Source: CAZIUL01 sp964542475 (GTDB lineage Bacteria; Planctomycetota; B15-G4; CAYZWU01). Taken from it: DNA of 35,968 nucleotides. Numbering within the stretch: position 1 is the stretch's first letter; every line of letters begins with the position of its first letter. Position numbers and translations under genes: made by a program. This document shows, piece by piece, positions 16,509 to 24,050 of this stretch. The stretch is taken from the NCBI GenBank assembly GCA_964542475.1, contig CAZIUL010000042.1, positions 1 to 35,968 of the forward strand, written 5' to 3'. The notes under the pieces were generated by a model. It was not told the origin of the DNA and ran no database searches. It was given only the letters and a program-made list of their open reading frames with translations.

Positions 16509-17801
16509 TCAAAACAGCCGGCCCTGGGCCTTGGATGCGAGCTTCTCGCGCTCGCCCTTTTTGAAGATGGAGATCGTGCCGAACTCGCCGTCGTACCCCG
16601 CAAGAGCGCTGACATCGCCTCGCCGCATCCTGCTTATGGCTTCCTTCAACAACGGCACTCCGGCACGGTCGAGCGTATCGAGCGGCAGCTCCTTGAGGAT
16701 CTTCAGCTCCGGCCCGAGCTTGTCCAGGCAGGACCAGTACTCGCGCATGACCGCCTTGGTGTTCGGCCCCACACCCAGGAGCTCTCCCAGGATCTCCTGG
16801 AGGGGGATCAGGCTGAAAAAGTCCGCCTTTTCACGGGGCTGTTCTCCCTCCTCCCTGTCCGCGAGCTCCTCGACGCGGTACATGACGCCCGTGGTGACCT
16901 TTTTTCCGCACACCGGACAGAGCCCTCCGGCCGCGATCGTATCTTTCGGGCTCATGCGCTGCTTGCAGTTCCTGTGCCCGTCGTAGTGGTACTTGCCTTC
17001 CTCGGGAAAGAACTCGATCGTGCCGAGAAACTCGCCCGATCCGTGGCCTTCCATCGCATCCCTCATTGCCGGATAAGAAAGGTCCGCATCAAACAGGTTC
17101 GCTTCCCTCCCTAGCTTGGAGGGCGAATGCGCGTCCGAGTTGGACACGAGCACCACATCATCGAGCTCTTTCAGGCGCCGGTTCATGGGAGGATCCGACG
17201 ACAGTCCGGTTTCAACAGCGAAGATCATGTCGTTGAGATCCTCGAAGCACTCCTCCATGGAATCGAAGCCGGAACGCGAGCCGAGCATTGAAAAGTGCGG
17301 CGTCCATATGTGCGCGGGTATGAGGTATGCATCATCATCGCTTTCCAGGGTTATCTCGAGCAGGTCCTTGGAGTCGAGCCCGAGGATCGGCCGCCCGTCG
17401 GACTTCACATTGCCTATGGAATCGAGCCGCCCCGAAATTTTTTCGGCGGCATCCAGGCTCGGCGCAAAAAGCACGTTGTGCACCTTGCGGACCCGGCCGT
17501 TCTTCTTGTATATGCTGGAGATCTCCACCGTCAGAATGAAGCGCACCTCGGAAGCCGCTGTCGGCACAAACTCGTCCTCGAAGCCGCGCAGGTGCTCCTC
17601 CTTCAGAACGAAAAGCCCCTCTTCGGCGGGTTCGAGCTTCTCCTTCAGCTCCGCAAACCACGCCGGATGCGTGAAGTCGCCTGTGCCCACAACCTCGATC
17701 CCCTTGCGCTTGCCCCAGAGGTTCAGGTGCTCGAGATCGCATTTCTTGCTGGTGGCCCGTGAATACTTGGAGTGAACGTGTAAATCAGCGATGAACCTCA
17801 T
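16509..17801 (-). CDS. Endonuclease Q-like PHP-domain DNA repair nuclease (TIGR00375 type)
   Basis: The 430-residue protein begins with the PHP motif DLHVHSKYS and has the further metal-site tracts GTGDFTHP, VEISS, VHNVLF, PAHIWTPHF and NSDAHSPSKLGREAN. A Cys-rich finger (NCKQRM, CPVCGKK) and a helix-hairpin-helix-like C-terminus follow, as in the TIGR00375/EndoQ family. EndoQ of Thermococcales and some bacteria nicks DNA 5' of deaminated bases such as uracil and hypoxanthine, so that is the likely reaction. The chain ends in QGRLF, a clamp-binding-type pentapeptide. The ATG at 17801 follows AAGGATGG at a suitable distance; the upstream 18 codons look untranslated. The compact helicase lies downstream on the same strand. 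I did not see a deaminase or glycosylase nearby. Confidence 0.88.
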   Translation of the reverse strand: MRFIADLHVHSKYSRATSKKCDLEHLNLWGKRKGIEVVGTGDFTHPAWFAELKEKLEPAEEGLFVLKEEHLRGFEDEFVPTAASEVRFILTVEISSIYKKNGRVRKVHNVLFAPSLDAAEKISGRLDSIGNVKSDGRPILGLDSKDLLEITLESDDDAYLIPAHIWTPHFSMLGSRSGFDSMEECFEDLNDMIFAVETGLSSDPPMNRRLKELDDVVLVSNSDAHSPSKLGREANLFDADLSYPAMRDAMEGHGSGEFLGTIEFFPEEGKYHYDGHRNCKQRMSPKDTIAAGGLCPVCGKKVTTGVMYRVEELADREEGEQPREKADFFSLIPLQEILGELLGVGPNTKAVMREYWSCLDKLGPELKILKELPLDTLDRAGVPLLKEAISRMRRGDVSALAGYDGEFGTISIFKKGEREKLASKAQGRLF

Positions 17802-18037
17802 TGAAAAGCCATCCTTCAAAAAAGTGGACGGGGCACTCAATAAAGCAGACCGCACGCGGCAGCACGTGTGGTGAGTTGTATATAGCGATCTAATAATAAT
17901 GTCAGCACGAGCGGCTGTACATGGATTTCCCCGTCAAACGACCGCAGATGAAGATTACCGATGTCAAAATGGCAAAAAAAAGTGAGTCGCCTACCGTGCA
18001 GGGGACCAATTGCTGATAGCAGGTACTGAAGGCCCTT

Positions 18038-18445
18038 CTACTCCTTGGCAATGAGGGTACCGGCGTTTTTTCCTCTTGCGGCGTCGTAGACCGCCGTCGC
18101 GTTGAATACGACTACTCCCTTGAATTTTTTTCCAGGTTTATCCTTCTGAAGTTCATTATTTGCCAAGTCAAATGCTTCGCCTGATGTTTCATATGCTCCC
18201 TTGCCGATAAGCTTGTAACTCTCTCCTGATTCTTCATCCCAAACACTGACAGATATCTTCCCGTTATCTTCCACGTTTCTTTTGGTAGCCTTCATGAACA
18301 TGTCACCAATGACGAACAAATCATCTTTGTGCCAGTATTTTCTGGCCATGGGGACCACATTTGGCACCCCATCATTTGAGACCGTAGCCATGGCGAATGT
18401 ATTGATTCTTGTAAGAAGCGATTTTGTCTTTTCCGGTAATTTCAT
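18038..18445 (-). CDS. Pyridoxamine 5'-phosphate oxidase-family flavin-binding protein
   Basis: This small (135 aa) split-barrel protein matches the PPOX/FMN-binding family: TFAMATVSNDGVPNVVPMA is the usual first strand pair, followed by FVIGDMFMKATKRNVEDN and ISVSVWD. Such proteins bind FMN or F420 and act as oxidoreductases or flavin scavengers; this member lacks the residues that would identify it as the true PNP oxidase PdxH, which is also longer (~210 aa). GGAGG lies five bases before the ATG. It is transcribed in the same direction as the CGGC protein gene upstream (255 bases away) and may be part of the same redox-related cluster. Substrate unknown. Confidence 0.85.
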   Translation of the reverse strand: MKLPEKTKSLLTRINTFAMATVSNDGVPNVVPMARKYWHKDDLFVIGDMFMKATKRNVEDNGKISVSVWDEESGESYKLIGKGAYETSGEAFDLANNELQKDKPGKKFKGVVVFNATAVYDAARGKNAGTLIAKE

Positions 18446-18700
18446 GAAAACCTCCCATGCGTTTATTCGGATTCTGGTCTTCTGCTGAGGATATGTTCAC
18501 AAAAGGAATCGCCCCGGGGTAAGGAGCGGCCGATTCGGTATTCAAGGGTTTTGTCCGGCGTGTTATCAAGAGCTTGTTCCATACAGGTATGGGCACGGCA
18601 CGGTGGTATTTCTCTCCGAAACTTAGTCTTCTAAATGATAGCGCTGGGAGGTTCATAAAATCACCTCATCAAGAGCACGCAGTCCTTGGATATTTACCTT

Positions 18701-19147
18701 TCAATCATAAGACAGGCGAGTTTTCTCGTCCGCTAATGTTGGGTGAATCATTTCCTTCCATTCTAGTGAATCCCATGTTCCCAACTTCATATGTAAGTTA
18801 TAGTATTTTTGGGGAATTGGATGTGTTCCAATAACCACCTCCATTCCGTACCTCTCTTTAATGAAATTACTAAAATGGGATATGCTGGGGCACGGAGGAT
18901 AACCCACAACAAATCCGGTAGCCAGGTGGATGGTCTGTGCGCCATTTTTCTTCATCTCCTCCGGCACGTATTCGATGTTGCCGCCTGGGCAGCCCTCGCA
19001 AGTTGTGTATCCGACTAGTTCCGTTTCTCGGTCCTTGTAGATGCTGAAAGCACCCTCCCTGTTCTTAAGGGCCCTGAAGCACTTGCCGCCGGCGCAGGTG
19101 CTGTAGCGGTCGCAGATAATGATTCCGATTTTAGTGGCTTCATTCAT
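18701..19147 (-). CDS. CGGC-domain putative metal-binding protein
   Basis: The 148-residue product matches the CGGC family of anaerobes, named for a Cys-Gly-Gly-Cys-type site, here CAGGKC near residue 18. Further cysteines are in TTCEGCPGGN and PPCPS, so five or six Cys could bind a metal or Fe-S cluster. It has no signal peptide. Its role is unknown in all members I can recall. It sits 17 bases downstream of the truncated radical SAM gene and was probably cotranscribed with it. Family members are frequently found near NifX/ORP-type genes, which start on the other side of the transposon. Confidence 0.85.
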   Translation of the reverse strand: MNEATKIGIIICDRYSTCAGGKCFRALKNREGAFSIYKDRETELVGYTTCEGCPGGNIEYVPEEMKKNGAQTIHLATGFVVGYPPCPSISHFSNFIKERYGMEVVIGTHPIPQKYYNLHMKLGTWDSLEWKEMIHPTLADEKTRLSYD

Positions 19148-19164
19148 TTAATGGGCTCCTGAAA

Positions 19165-19764
19165 TTACGGCATGGTTTTCTCCACCCTATAATAAGTCGT
19201 TCCATTCCTGGTAAGCACCGTGATCGTCCCATCTCCAATGAGATCCTCCAGATACTTCACCACTTCGTTGGGATGCACGCCCAGACCTTGGACGATGTCT
19301 TCGAGTGAACAAGGCCGCCGCTTGAGAAGATTCAAGATGGCTTCACGAGACGCCTTGAATTCCGTTTGATCATGGACATGATTGAAATCAGCTATGACTT
19401 CTGCCTTGTTTCCGAACATCTGCGCAAACCGTATCATCAAGTCTTCTGAGACAGGCATGGCACTCTTTTCCGTTGGAGGCCGAATCACGGTGTTGAGTTG
19501 TATCCGATCTGGTTGAATTCGATTAACGTTGGGCAGTAGTTTTTCGGCTTCAGAAGTTATTCCTGTTATCCCTCCCACAAGGAAGAGTTCGAGCCACAGC
19601 TGGCCAGAAAAACCGTTCCGAAACTCGACCAGGCCTTCAAGCATGCGTTCGAAATTGATCTTGGCATGTGGGCGGTTCACACGGTGAAACACAGAACTAT
19701 CACCGGCATCAAGGGAAGGAATGACCAGGTCTGCTTGCTGAAGGGATTCTCGAACCTTGTAGGG
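19165..19764 (-). pseudogene. Radical SAM protein (COG0731-like), N-terminal part lost at transposon junction
   Basis: The frame encodes the C-terminal ~200 residues of a Tyw1-like radical SAM oxidoreductase: VRESLQQADLVIPSLDAGD, FHRVNRPH, GQLWLELFLVGG, then a winged-helix-like end (AILNLLKRRPCSLEDIVQGLG). The CxxxCxxC cluster motif that would lie ~80 residues earlier is absent. The homology stops at Pro-Tyr (19759-19764), exactly where the transposon end 5'-TGT begins at 19765. In-frame reading past the junction meets TGA at 19786-19788. A GTG at 19692 could start a short product, but without the cluster motif it cannot be an active AdoMet enzyme. Intact relatives commonly lie beside NifX-family and CGGC genes. 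Confidence 0.85.
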
Positions 19765-19818
19765 TGTAAAGAAATGTTTTCCATCTCACCTGACGTAACT
19801 TAGGAATCCTACCGCCTC
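19765..19818 (+). repeat. Left terminal inverted repeat
   Basis: It shares TGT, the exact block GAAATGTTTTCC, ACGTAA and the exact block TCCTACCGCCTC, in this order, with the reverse complement of the right end. The left copy carries a few extra bases between the blocks. Confidence 0.88.
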
Positions 19819-19854
19819 CAGACCGGGGTGAAAGCCCTGGGTAAGGAGGCAAGA

Positions 19855-21774
19855 ATGAGCTCCACAAAACGACCTGGAAAGAGACAGGCTCCCGTCGACG
19901 GACGCCCTTGTAAGGGCGGGCGGGAGGAGACGGGCAAGCCCGCGCCGAGCCCGGCAAAAAAGAAGCGCAAAAAGAAGGGGAAGAAGGCCAAGCGGCGCAG
20001 CTACACGCCCGAGGAGAAGCGCGCGTCGATCGAGGCGTACCAGAAGTCTGGGATGACCTTGGCGGACTTCAGCACGACCTGGGGTATTTCCAAGGCCACG
20101 TTGACGAATTGGCTTCGCAAGCATAAGGAGGAAGGCCCCAGGGGGCTCGAGCGAAAACCCCACGCCGGGAAGGGCAAGAGCCGCCTTGCCGACGCGCTGT
20201 GCGGCGAGATCGTGCGGGCCAAGCGGTACTTCCCGGACTTCGGCTTAAAGAAGCTTCGGGATTACCTGTACCGCTTCCGCGGCGTCAAGGTAAGTCCGGG
20301 TGCCATCAAAAACACTTTGGAAGTCGAAGCAGTACTCACCAAACCACCCCCCAAAGGCAAGAAGAAAAAGAAACGCAAACCGGCACGCCGCTTCGAGCGT
20401 GCCAAGCCCGGCGCGCTGTGGCAGTCGGATATCACCAGCTTCGTGCTCACCCGGCACAGTACGCGGGTCTACCTGACGGTTTTTCTGGACGACTTTAGCC
20501 GGTACATCGTGAGCTTCACCCTGGCGATGCACCAGAAGCAGGATCTGGTCACCGAGGCCCTTTTGTCCGGCATAAGCCGTTTTGGAAAGCCTAAAGAAGT
20601 GCTGACCGACCAGGGACGTCAGTACTTTGCGTGGCGTGGTAAAAGCGGTTTTCAAAAGCTCCTGGAAAAGCAGGGCATCCAGCACGTGGTGGCCAGGAGC
20701 CATCACCCGCAAACGGTCGGAAAGTGTGAGAGATTCTGGAAGACGGTGCAGGAGGAATTTTGGAGCCGCGCAAAGCCGCAAGAGCTGGAAGAGGCCCGCG
20801 AGCGCTTGACGCATTTCATCGCCCACTATAACCACCACCGTCCGCACCAGGGGATCGGCGGGCTCTTGCCGGCGGACCGATTTTTCGGTGCAGAGGATGC
20901 GGTGCGCGACGAGCTCGAGGCGCAGCACGCACAAAACGAGCTGCTGCTCGCCCTGGGCCAGGAACCCCGGCGATCGATCTATCTGGTTGGACGGATAGGC
21001 GAGCGCTCGGTATCCATGCACGGCGAGCGTGGAAAACTGGTGATCAACGGACCCAACGGCGAGGTACAGGCGCTTAACCCGGAGCATCTGGGCATGCCCA
21101 AGGAGGAGATAAGCAATGAGCAAAGAAACAAAGAGGGTGGAAGAGCTCAAACAGCAAGAGACGACCGATTCATACCTGACGACCCCACAATCCCAGATCA
21201 GTCCCCAGAAAAAGCCGAGGCAATGGACGGGCCGACGCCGCAGAAATGCCTCATTCAAGATGCCGAAGCACGTAGCGGTACCGGTGAAGGGCTTGTGGGA
21301 GTCGGCCGGGGAGGAGGAGCGGCAGAAAGCGCACCAGGCCGGGGTAGCGATCCTGGAGATGTGGCTGGGCCAGGCGAGCCGCAAAGAGGTGGCGGCCCGT
21401 CTGGATGTGCCGGTGCTTCGAGTGTGGCAGCTGTCTCAGCAGGCGCTCACGGGCCTACTGGCAGGCCTTCTGAAGCAGCCGAGGAGCCGGGGCCCGATCG
21501 AGAAGCCGGACTGGCAACAATCCCCCTGGAAACTGCGGGCGAAAATTGCCAAGCTGGAGAAAGAGGTGGACAGCCTTCGCAGCTTGGTGGATCTCTTAAG
21601 GGCCTTTCCGATACACCGGGAGACCGCCAGGGAGAAGGAGGTGGATCGTGCCCGGTCAAGCACGACGAAAATCCGTCACCCCCGGAGCACTCCGAAGAGA
21701 AATCGGAAAAAGACTGCTGGAAAAAGACGCGGAGCAAAGCGAACGAGAAGCCGTGGCTCAAGCACACGGAGTGA
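19855..21774 (+). CDS. Transposase A, DDE integrase-type with N-terminal HTH
   Basis: A Lys/Arg-rich N-terminus (KKKRKKKGKKAKRR) leads into an HTH domain (YTPEEKRASIEAYQ...WGISKATLTNWLR), as in IS3/IS481-type transposases. The rve-type core has D192 (QSDITS), D252 (LTDQG) and E292 (GKCERFW). A C-terminal beta-barrel-like region follows to about residue 415. From ~21110 on, the frame stays open only as a Gly/Pro-rich tail (GRGGGAAESAPGRG) that reads across the middle gene in another frame. This tail is probably not a real domain, so the functional protein may end near 21110 with its own stop lost. ATG 19855 has AAGGAGG five bases upstream; an earlier GTG (19828) lacks one. Confidence 0.88.
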   Translation: MSSTKRPGKRQAPVDGRPCKGGREETGKPAPSPAKKKRKKKGKKAKRRSYTPEEKRASIEAYQKSGMTLADFSTTWGISKATLTNWLRKHKEEGPRGLERKPHAGKGKSRLADALCGEIVRAKRYFPDFGLKKLRDYLYRFRGVKVSPGAIKNTLEVEAVLTKPPPKGKKKKKRKPARRFERAKPGALWQSDITSFVLTRHSTRVYLTVFLDDFSRYIVSFTLAMHQKQDLVTEALLSGISRFGKPKEVLTDQGRQYFAWRGKSGFQKLLEKQGIQHVVARSHHPQTVGKCERFWKTVQEEFWSRAKPQELEEARERLTHFIAHYNHHRPHQGIGGLLPADRFFGAEDAVRDELEAQHAQNELLLALGQEPRRSIYLVGRIGERSVSMHGERGKLVINGPNGEVQALNPEHLGMPKEEISNEQRNKEGGRAQTARDDRFIPDDPTIPDQSPEKAEAMDGPTPQKCLIQDAEARSGTGEGLVGVGRGGGAAESAPGRGSDPGDVAGPGEPQRGGGPSGCAGASSVAAVSAGAHGPTGRPSEAAEEPGPDREAGLATIPLETAGENCQAGERGGQPSQLGGSLKGLSDTPGDRQGEGGGSCPVKHDENPSPPEHSEEKSEKDCWKKTRSKANEKPWLKHTE

Positions 21775-21931
21775 CGGAGAGAACCGTGAGAAACTGGATG
21801 AAGAGCGCAGAGGATCCGCTGAAGTGCCTGGGTCGCCCACCGCACGGCCGGGCGATCCGTTTTCAAGCGGCGAAGGAAGTGGCGCGTCAGCGAAAGCGCC
21901 AGGGCAAGATGGCGGGGTGGCGGCCGATTGA
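21116..21931 (+). CDS. Transposon middle protein with HTH-like and coiled-coil regions
   Basis: The frame overlaps the ends of both transposase genes. GGAGGAG lies ten bases before the ATG. About the first 180 residues look like a real protein: an HTH-like stretch (RKEVAARLDVPVLRVWQLSQQA) followed by a predicted coiled coil (KLRAKIAKLEKEVDSLRSLVDLL). After ~21650 the frame becomes Arg/Ser-rich and simply reads across transposase B in another frame. It may bind element ends or link the two transposases, by analogy with accessory proteins of multi-gene transposons, but no family was recognised. Confidence 0.65.
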   Translation: MSKETKRVEELKQQETTDSYLTTPQSQISPQKKPRQWTGRRRRNASFKMPKHVAVPVKGLWESAGEEERQKAHQAGVAILEMWLGQASRKEVAARLDVPVLRVWQLSQQALTGLLAGLLKQPRSRGPIEKPDWQQSPWKLRAKIAKLEKEVDSLRSLVDLLRAFPIHRETAREKEVDRARSSTTKIRHPRSTPKRNRKKTAGKRRGAKRTRSRGSSTRSDGENREKLDEERRGSAEVPGSPTARPGDPFSSGEGSGASAKAPGQDGGVAAD

Positions 21932-22748
21932 TATGGCGCTTGAAGGCCGAATCCCCACCGGGCTGGTGCAGGAGATGACCGCGCGTTTCAAAAAGCAAAA
22001 GCGCCCCCGCAGGAGGCGCCATCAGGCCGCTGATGCGGAGCAGGTCGTCGTAAATGTGATCGGAGCTATCTGGACACAGGATGGTACGCACCTGGGCCGC
22101 CATGAGGATGAGGAGGAAGTGCAGAGCCAGGTCATCAAAGATCGTGGCCCCCTGAATACCGTGGGGCTTTCCATCGGTCCGCCTGCAACCTCAGAGGACG
22201 TACTGGTGCTCCTGAAATGCTCAAGTGAAGAGAATGATGGTGATCCTTTAGTATGGCAGACGGATAATGACAGCAGCTATCTGGCTGATAATGTAAAAGC
22301 TTATTTGAAAGAGAAGCGCATTGTACACCTGAAAAGTCGTATAGGTCGTCCCACGGATAACGGTGCTGCGGAACGCGTTAACTGGGAGCTGAAATCCGAG
22401 GCCGATTTGGGAAAGGGAGTGAAGCTCGACAGCCCCCTCGAAGCGGCTCTCAGGCTAAGCGACAGCGCCGTGAAGATCGACGAAAACCGCCTGCGCGGCA
22501 GCAAGGGCTATGTCACATCGAATAGGCTGGCGCACGAGATGCCTTTTTGGTATGATTTCGTCGATCGGGACACTTTCTACAATGAGGCTATCAAAGCAAT
22601 GAAATCAGCTGTGATAGGTAAGGAAGGTGACATTGCCCGCAAGGCCGAACGCGATGCTTTGCACGGTGTTTTAGAAAAGAATGGACTGATCGTATGGACC
22701 CGAGGCGGTAGGACACTTACGTACTGTGATCGGGAAAACATTTCGTGA
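21648..22748 (+). CDS. Transposase B, second DDE integrase-type protein
   Basis: A GTG start with GGAGG six bases upstream opens a 366-residue protein. It has an N-terminal HTH (EREAVAQAHGVTERTVRNWMK) and an integrase core with D145 (TQDGTH), D206 (QTDNDS) and E242 (GAAERVNWE), giving the DDE spacing of 35 residues between the last two acids. It is clearly unlike transposase A in sequence. Its last codons lie inside the right inverted repeat (stop at 22746-22748). The frame overlaps the middle gene by ~280 bases. Two different DDE proteins encoded by one small element is unusual; they may work as a hetero-oligomer, as TnsA/TnsB-like partners do, but this is inference. Confidence 0.85.
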   Translation: MPGQARRKSVTPGALRREIGKRLLEKDAEQSEREAVAQAHGVTERTVRNWMKSAEDPLKCLGRPPHGRAIRFQAAKEVARQRKRQGKMAGWRPIDMALEGRIPTGLVQEMTARFKKQKRPRRRRHQAADAEQVVVNVIGAIWTQDGTHLGRHEDEEEVQSQVIKDRGPLNTVGLSIGPPATSEDVLVLLKCSSEENDGDPLVWQTDNDSSYLADNVKAYLKEKRIVHLKSRIGRPTDNGAAERVNWELKSEADLGKGVKLDSPLEAALRLSDSAVKIDENRLRGSKGYVTSNRLAHEMPFWYDFVDRDTFYNEAIKAMKSAVIGKEGDIARKAERDALHGVLEKNGLIVWTRGGRTLTYCDRENIS

Positions 22749-22751
22749 ACA
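22702..22751 (-). repeat. Right terminal inverted repeat
   Basis: The reverse complement begins TGTTCACGAAATGTTTTCC and ends TCCTACCGCCTC, matching the left end. It overlaps the last 15 codons of transposase B. Confidence 0.88.
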
Positions 22752-22994
22752 CTACAGAAAAAGGCTTACTATCATTGCCGTCCTATGGTTTGGAAAGAAG
22801 TGGCACGCAGTTATCTCCGCCTAGCTGACGAGGCCATACACGAAATGATTCAGAAATCGACTCCAGTGTATGGATTATACACCCCAATTACCAATATTGC
22901 TTGTGCATTAAAAGTCCGTGAAAATGGGAGGGAGAGAAATGAAAATAGCCATTCCAATTCATCAAGGAATATTGTCTCTCCATTTCGGGCATAG
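22752..22994 (+). pseudogene. Glycosyltransferase C-terminal fragment at the transposon's right end
   Basis: Directly after the transposon end the frame reads AYYHCRPMVWKEVARSYLRL, the typical closing segment of group-1 (GT4-like) glycosyltransferases. The rest of the enzyme is missing. The frame runs into the first ORP-like gene (22939) and has no start of its own, so it is a relic. It is not the missing half of the left-flank radical SAM gene. Confidence 0.6.
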
Positions 22995-23295
22995 TGAAGA
23001 GTTTGCCTTGTTTGAAGTTGATCCCCAGGCCAAGACCATCCGAGATAAGGAGATACTCAGGCCACCCCATCACGAACCTGGAAACTGGCCGCGTTGGCTT
23101 CGCGAAGAAGGAGCCGATATCATAATTGCTGATGCCATGAGCATGCGAGCTCAAAAACTGTTTGTGCAGAACAAAACAAAAATAATATTGGGAGCTCCGA
23201 GCGAAGATCCTGAGAGTATTGTAACAGCATACCTTGATGGCAACCTGAAAGCCGGCAAAAACATATACGGTAATAAGGAGAGTATAGATGCCTAA
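22939..23295 (+). CDS. NifX/NifB-fold orange-protein (ORP)-like carrier 1
   Basis: The 118-residue protein belongs to the dinitrogenase FeMo-cofactor family (NifX/NafY/ORP): MKIAIPIHQG, LHFGHSEEFALFEV, PPHHEPGNWPRWL and LGAPSEDPE. Family members bind Fe-Mo, Mo-Cu or Fe-S clusters; no nif genes occur here, so nitrogen fixation is not implied. GGGAGGGAGAG lies just before ATG 22939; the in-frame ATG at 22918 is not needed. It is the closest full-length relative of the C-terminal domain of the Mrp fusion at 25312, sharing the PPHxxPG and GAPSEDPE tracts. It sits right beside the transposon, so its original promoter may have been lost. Confidence 0.88.
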   Translation: MKIAIPIHQGILSLHFGHSEEFALFEVDPQAKTIRDKEILRPPHHEPGNWPRWLREEGADIIIADAMSMRAQKLFVQNKTKIILGAPSEDPESIVTAYLDGNLKAGKNIYGNKESIDA

Positions 23296-23564
23296 CTAAT
23301 TATATAAATGTGAAATAAGCGGGCTAAACCGTTGAATCCCCATTCTACATATAATTGGCATGCTGCGCATCAAGACCTTTCTACTCTTCAAAATGATTAC
23401 ACCTTTAACATTACTAGCTATACTTTATGGCGGTGCAATTTGCATTCTCGTTTTCTTTCCACAAGTGCAGATTTCATCTTTTGAATGAAGGCTGTTCTGT
23501 CACCCTCTACCACATCTTTTTATCCTGCAGGAAGTTATCTTTGACACTCCGGTTATCTCAATTC
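23296..23564. other. AT-rich intergenic region upstream of sigma-54 promoter
   Basis: No gene that I can support lies here; the one plus-strand frame (23427-23690) has no ribosome site and no family signal. Base composition is clearly lower in GC than in the coding regions. It may hold activator sites for the promoter at 23565-23580. Confidence 0.5.
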
Positions 23565-23580
23565 TGGCACACCCTGTGCT
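23565..23580 (+). promoter_or_regulatory. Candidate sigma-54 (-24/-12) promoter
   Basis: TGGCAC followed by ACCCT and GTGCT matches the TGGCAC-N5-TTGCW consensus except one base (GTGC for TTGC), with the invariant GG and GC in exact register. It lies 34 bases before the ATG at 23614. Orange-protein operons of Desulfovibrio are sigma-54 dependent, which fits. Confidence 0.5.
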
Positions 23581-23613
23581 TTCTCTTTTACCTGTGTATA
23601 TGTGGAGACAGTC

Positions 23614-24036
23614 ATGAAAATCGCCATTCCCATATTCCGATGCCGAGTGTCACCTGTTTTCGACTGGTCGACCCGTCTTCTTGTTGTTGAGACAGACAAG
23701 ACTCGAGAGATACACCGCGAGGAGAAAAGTATCACAAGTAAATCTCCTTCAGTCCGGGCAGGCCACTTAAATGAGATGAATATTGATGTGCTCCTCTGCG
23801 GTGGAATCTCCGCACACATGCTCTCTCTTATAGAGTCCCACGATATCCGTGTGATCCCGTGGGTAGCCGGCGATGTGGAGCAGGTGCTTGGAGCTTACCT
23901 CGAAGGGCGTATTTCTGACGAGAAATACGCCATGCCAGGATGCTGCAGGAGACGGCATAGGCGAGGGATTAAAGGCTTGGGCCGTAGCAGCCAGCATGGA
24001 ATGCGTGGCAAGAGGCCCGGCGGCCCCACAAGATAA
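23614..24036 (+). CDS. NifX/ORP-fold protein 2
   Basis: This 140-residue member of the NifX/ORP family begins MKIAIPIFRCRVSPVFDWSTR and has GGISAHM and VIPWVAGDVEQVLGAYL, diverging from ORP-like 1 in the middle. The tail is Cys/Arg-rich (MPGCCRRRHRRG), a feature of a subgroup found near DUF5320 genes. ATG 23614 is preferred over the in-frame GTG 23602 because GGAG lies seven bases upstream. It is separated by 14 bases from the next paralogue and probably cotranscribed from the sigma-54-like promoter above. Whether it carries a cluster is not known. Confidence 0.85.
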   Translation: MKIAIPIFRCRVSPVFDWSTRLLVVETDKTREIHREEKSITSKSPSVRAGHLNEMNIDVLLCGGISAHMLSLIESHDIRVIPWVAGDVEQVLGAYLEGRISDEKYAMPGCCRRRHRRGIKGLGRSSQHGMRGKRPGGPTR

Positions 24037-24050
24037 AGAAAGGAAACATA

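Larger units (their letters stand above)
19765..22751 (+). mobile_element. Transposon with two DDE transposases and an accessory gene
   Basis: A ~2987-bp unit starts 5'-TGT and ends ACA-3', has ~50-bp imperfect terminal inverted repeats and carries three overlapping plus-strand genes (19855, 21116, 21648), each with its own ribosome site. Both DDE triads look intact, so it may be active. The left flank is a broken radical SAM gene and the right flank a broken glycosyltransferase gene. The bases next to the ends (GTAGGG and CTACAG) show no direct target duplication, suggesting a later deletion or rearrangement at one end. I could not match it to a named IS family. Confidence 0.85.

Noticed and set aside
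17802..18037. Gap between the EndoQ-like and PPOX genes
   Set aside because: I saw no gene, RNA or clear repeat in these 236 bases.
18446..18700. Minus-strand open frame of 94 codons (18372-18656)
   Set aside because: It overlaps the PPOX gene start, has no ribosome site and shows no family signal. I see nothing else certain in this gap.
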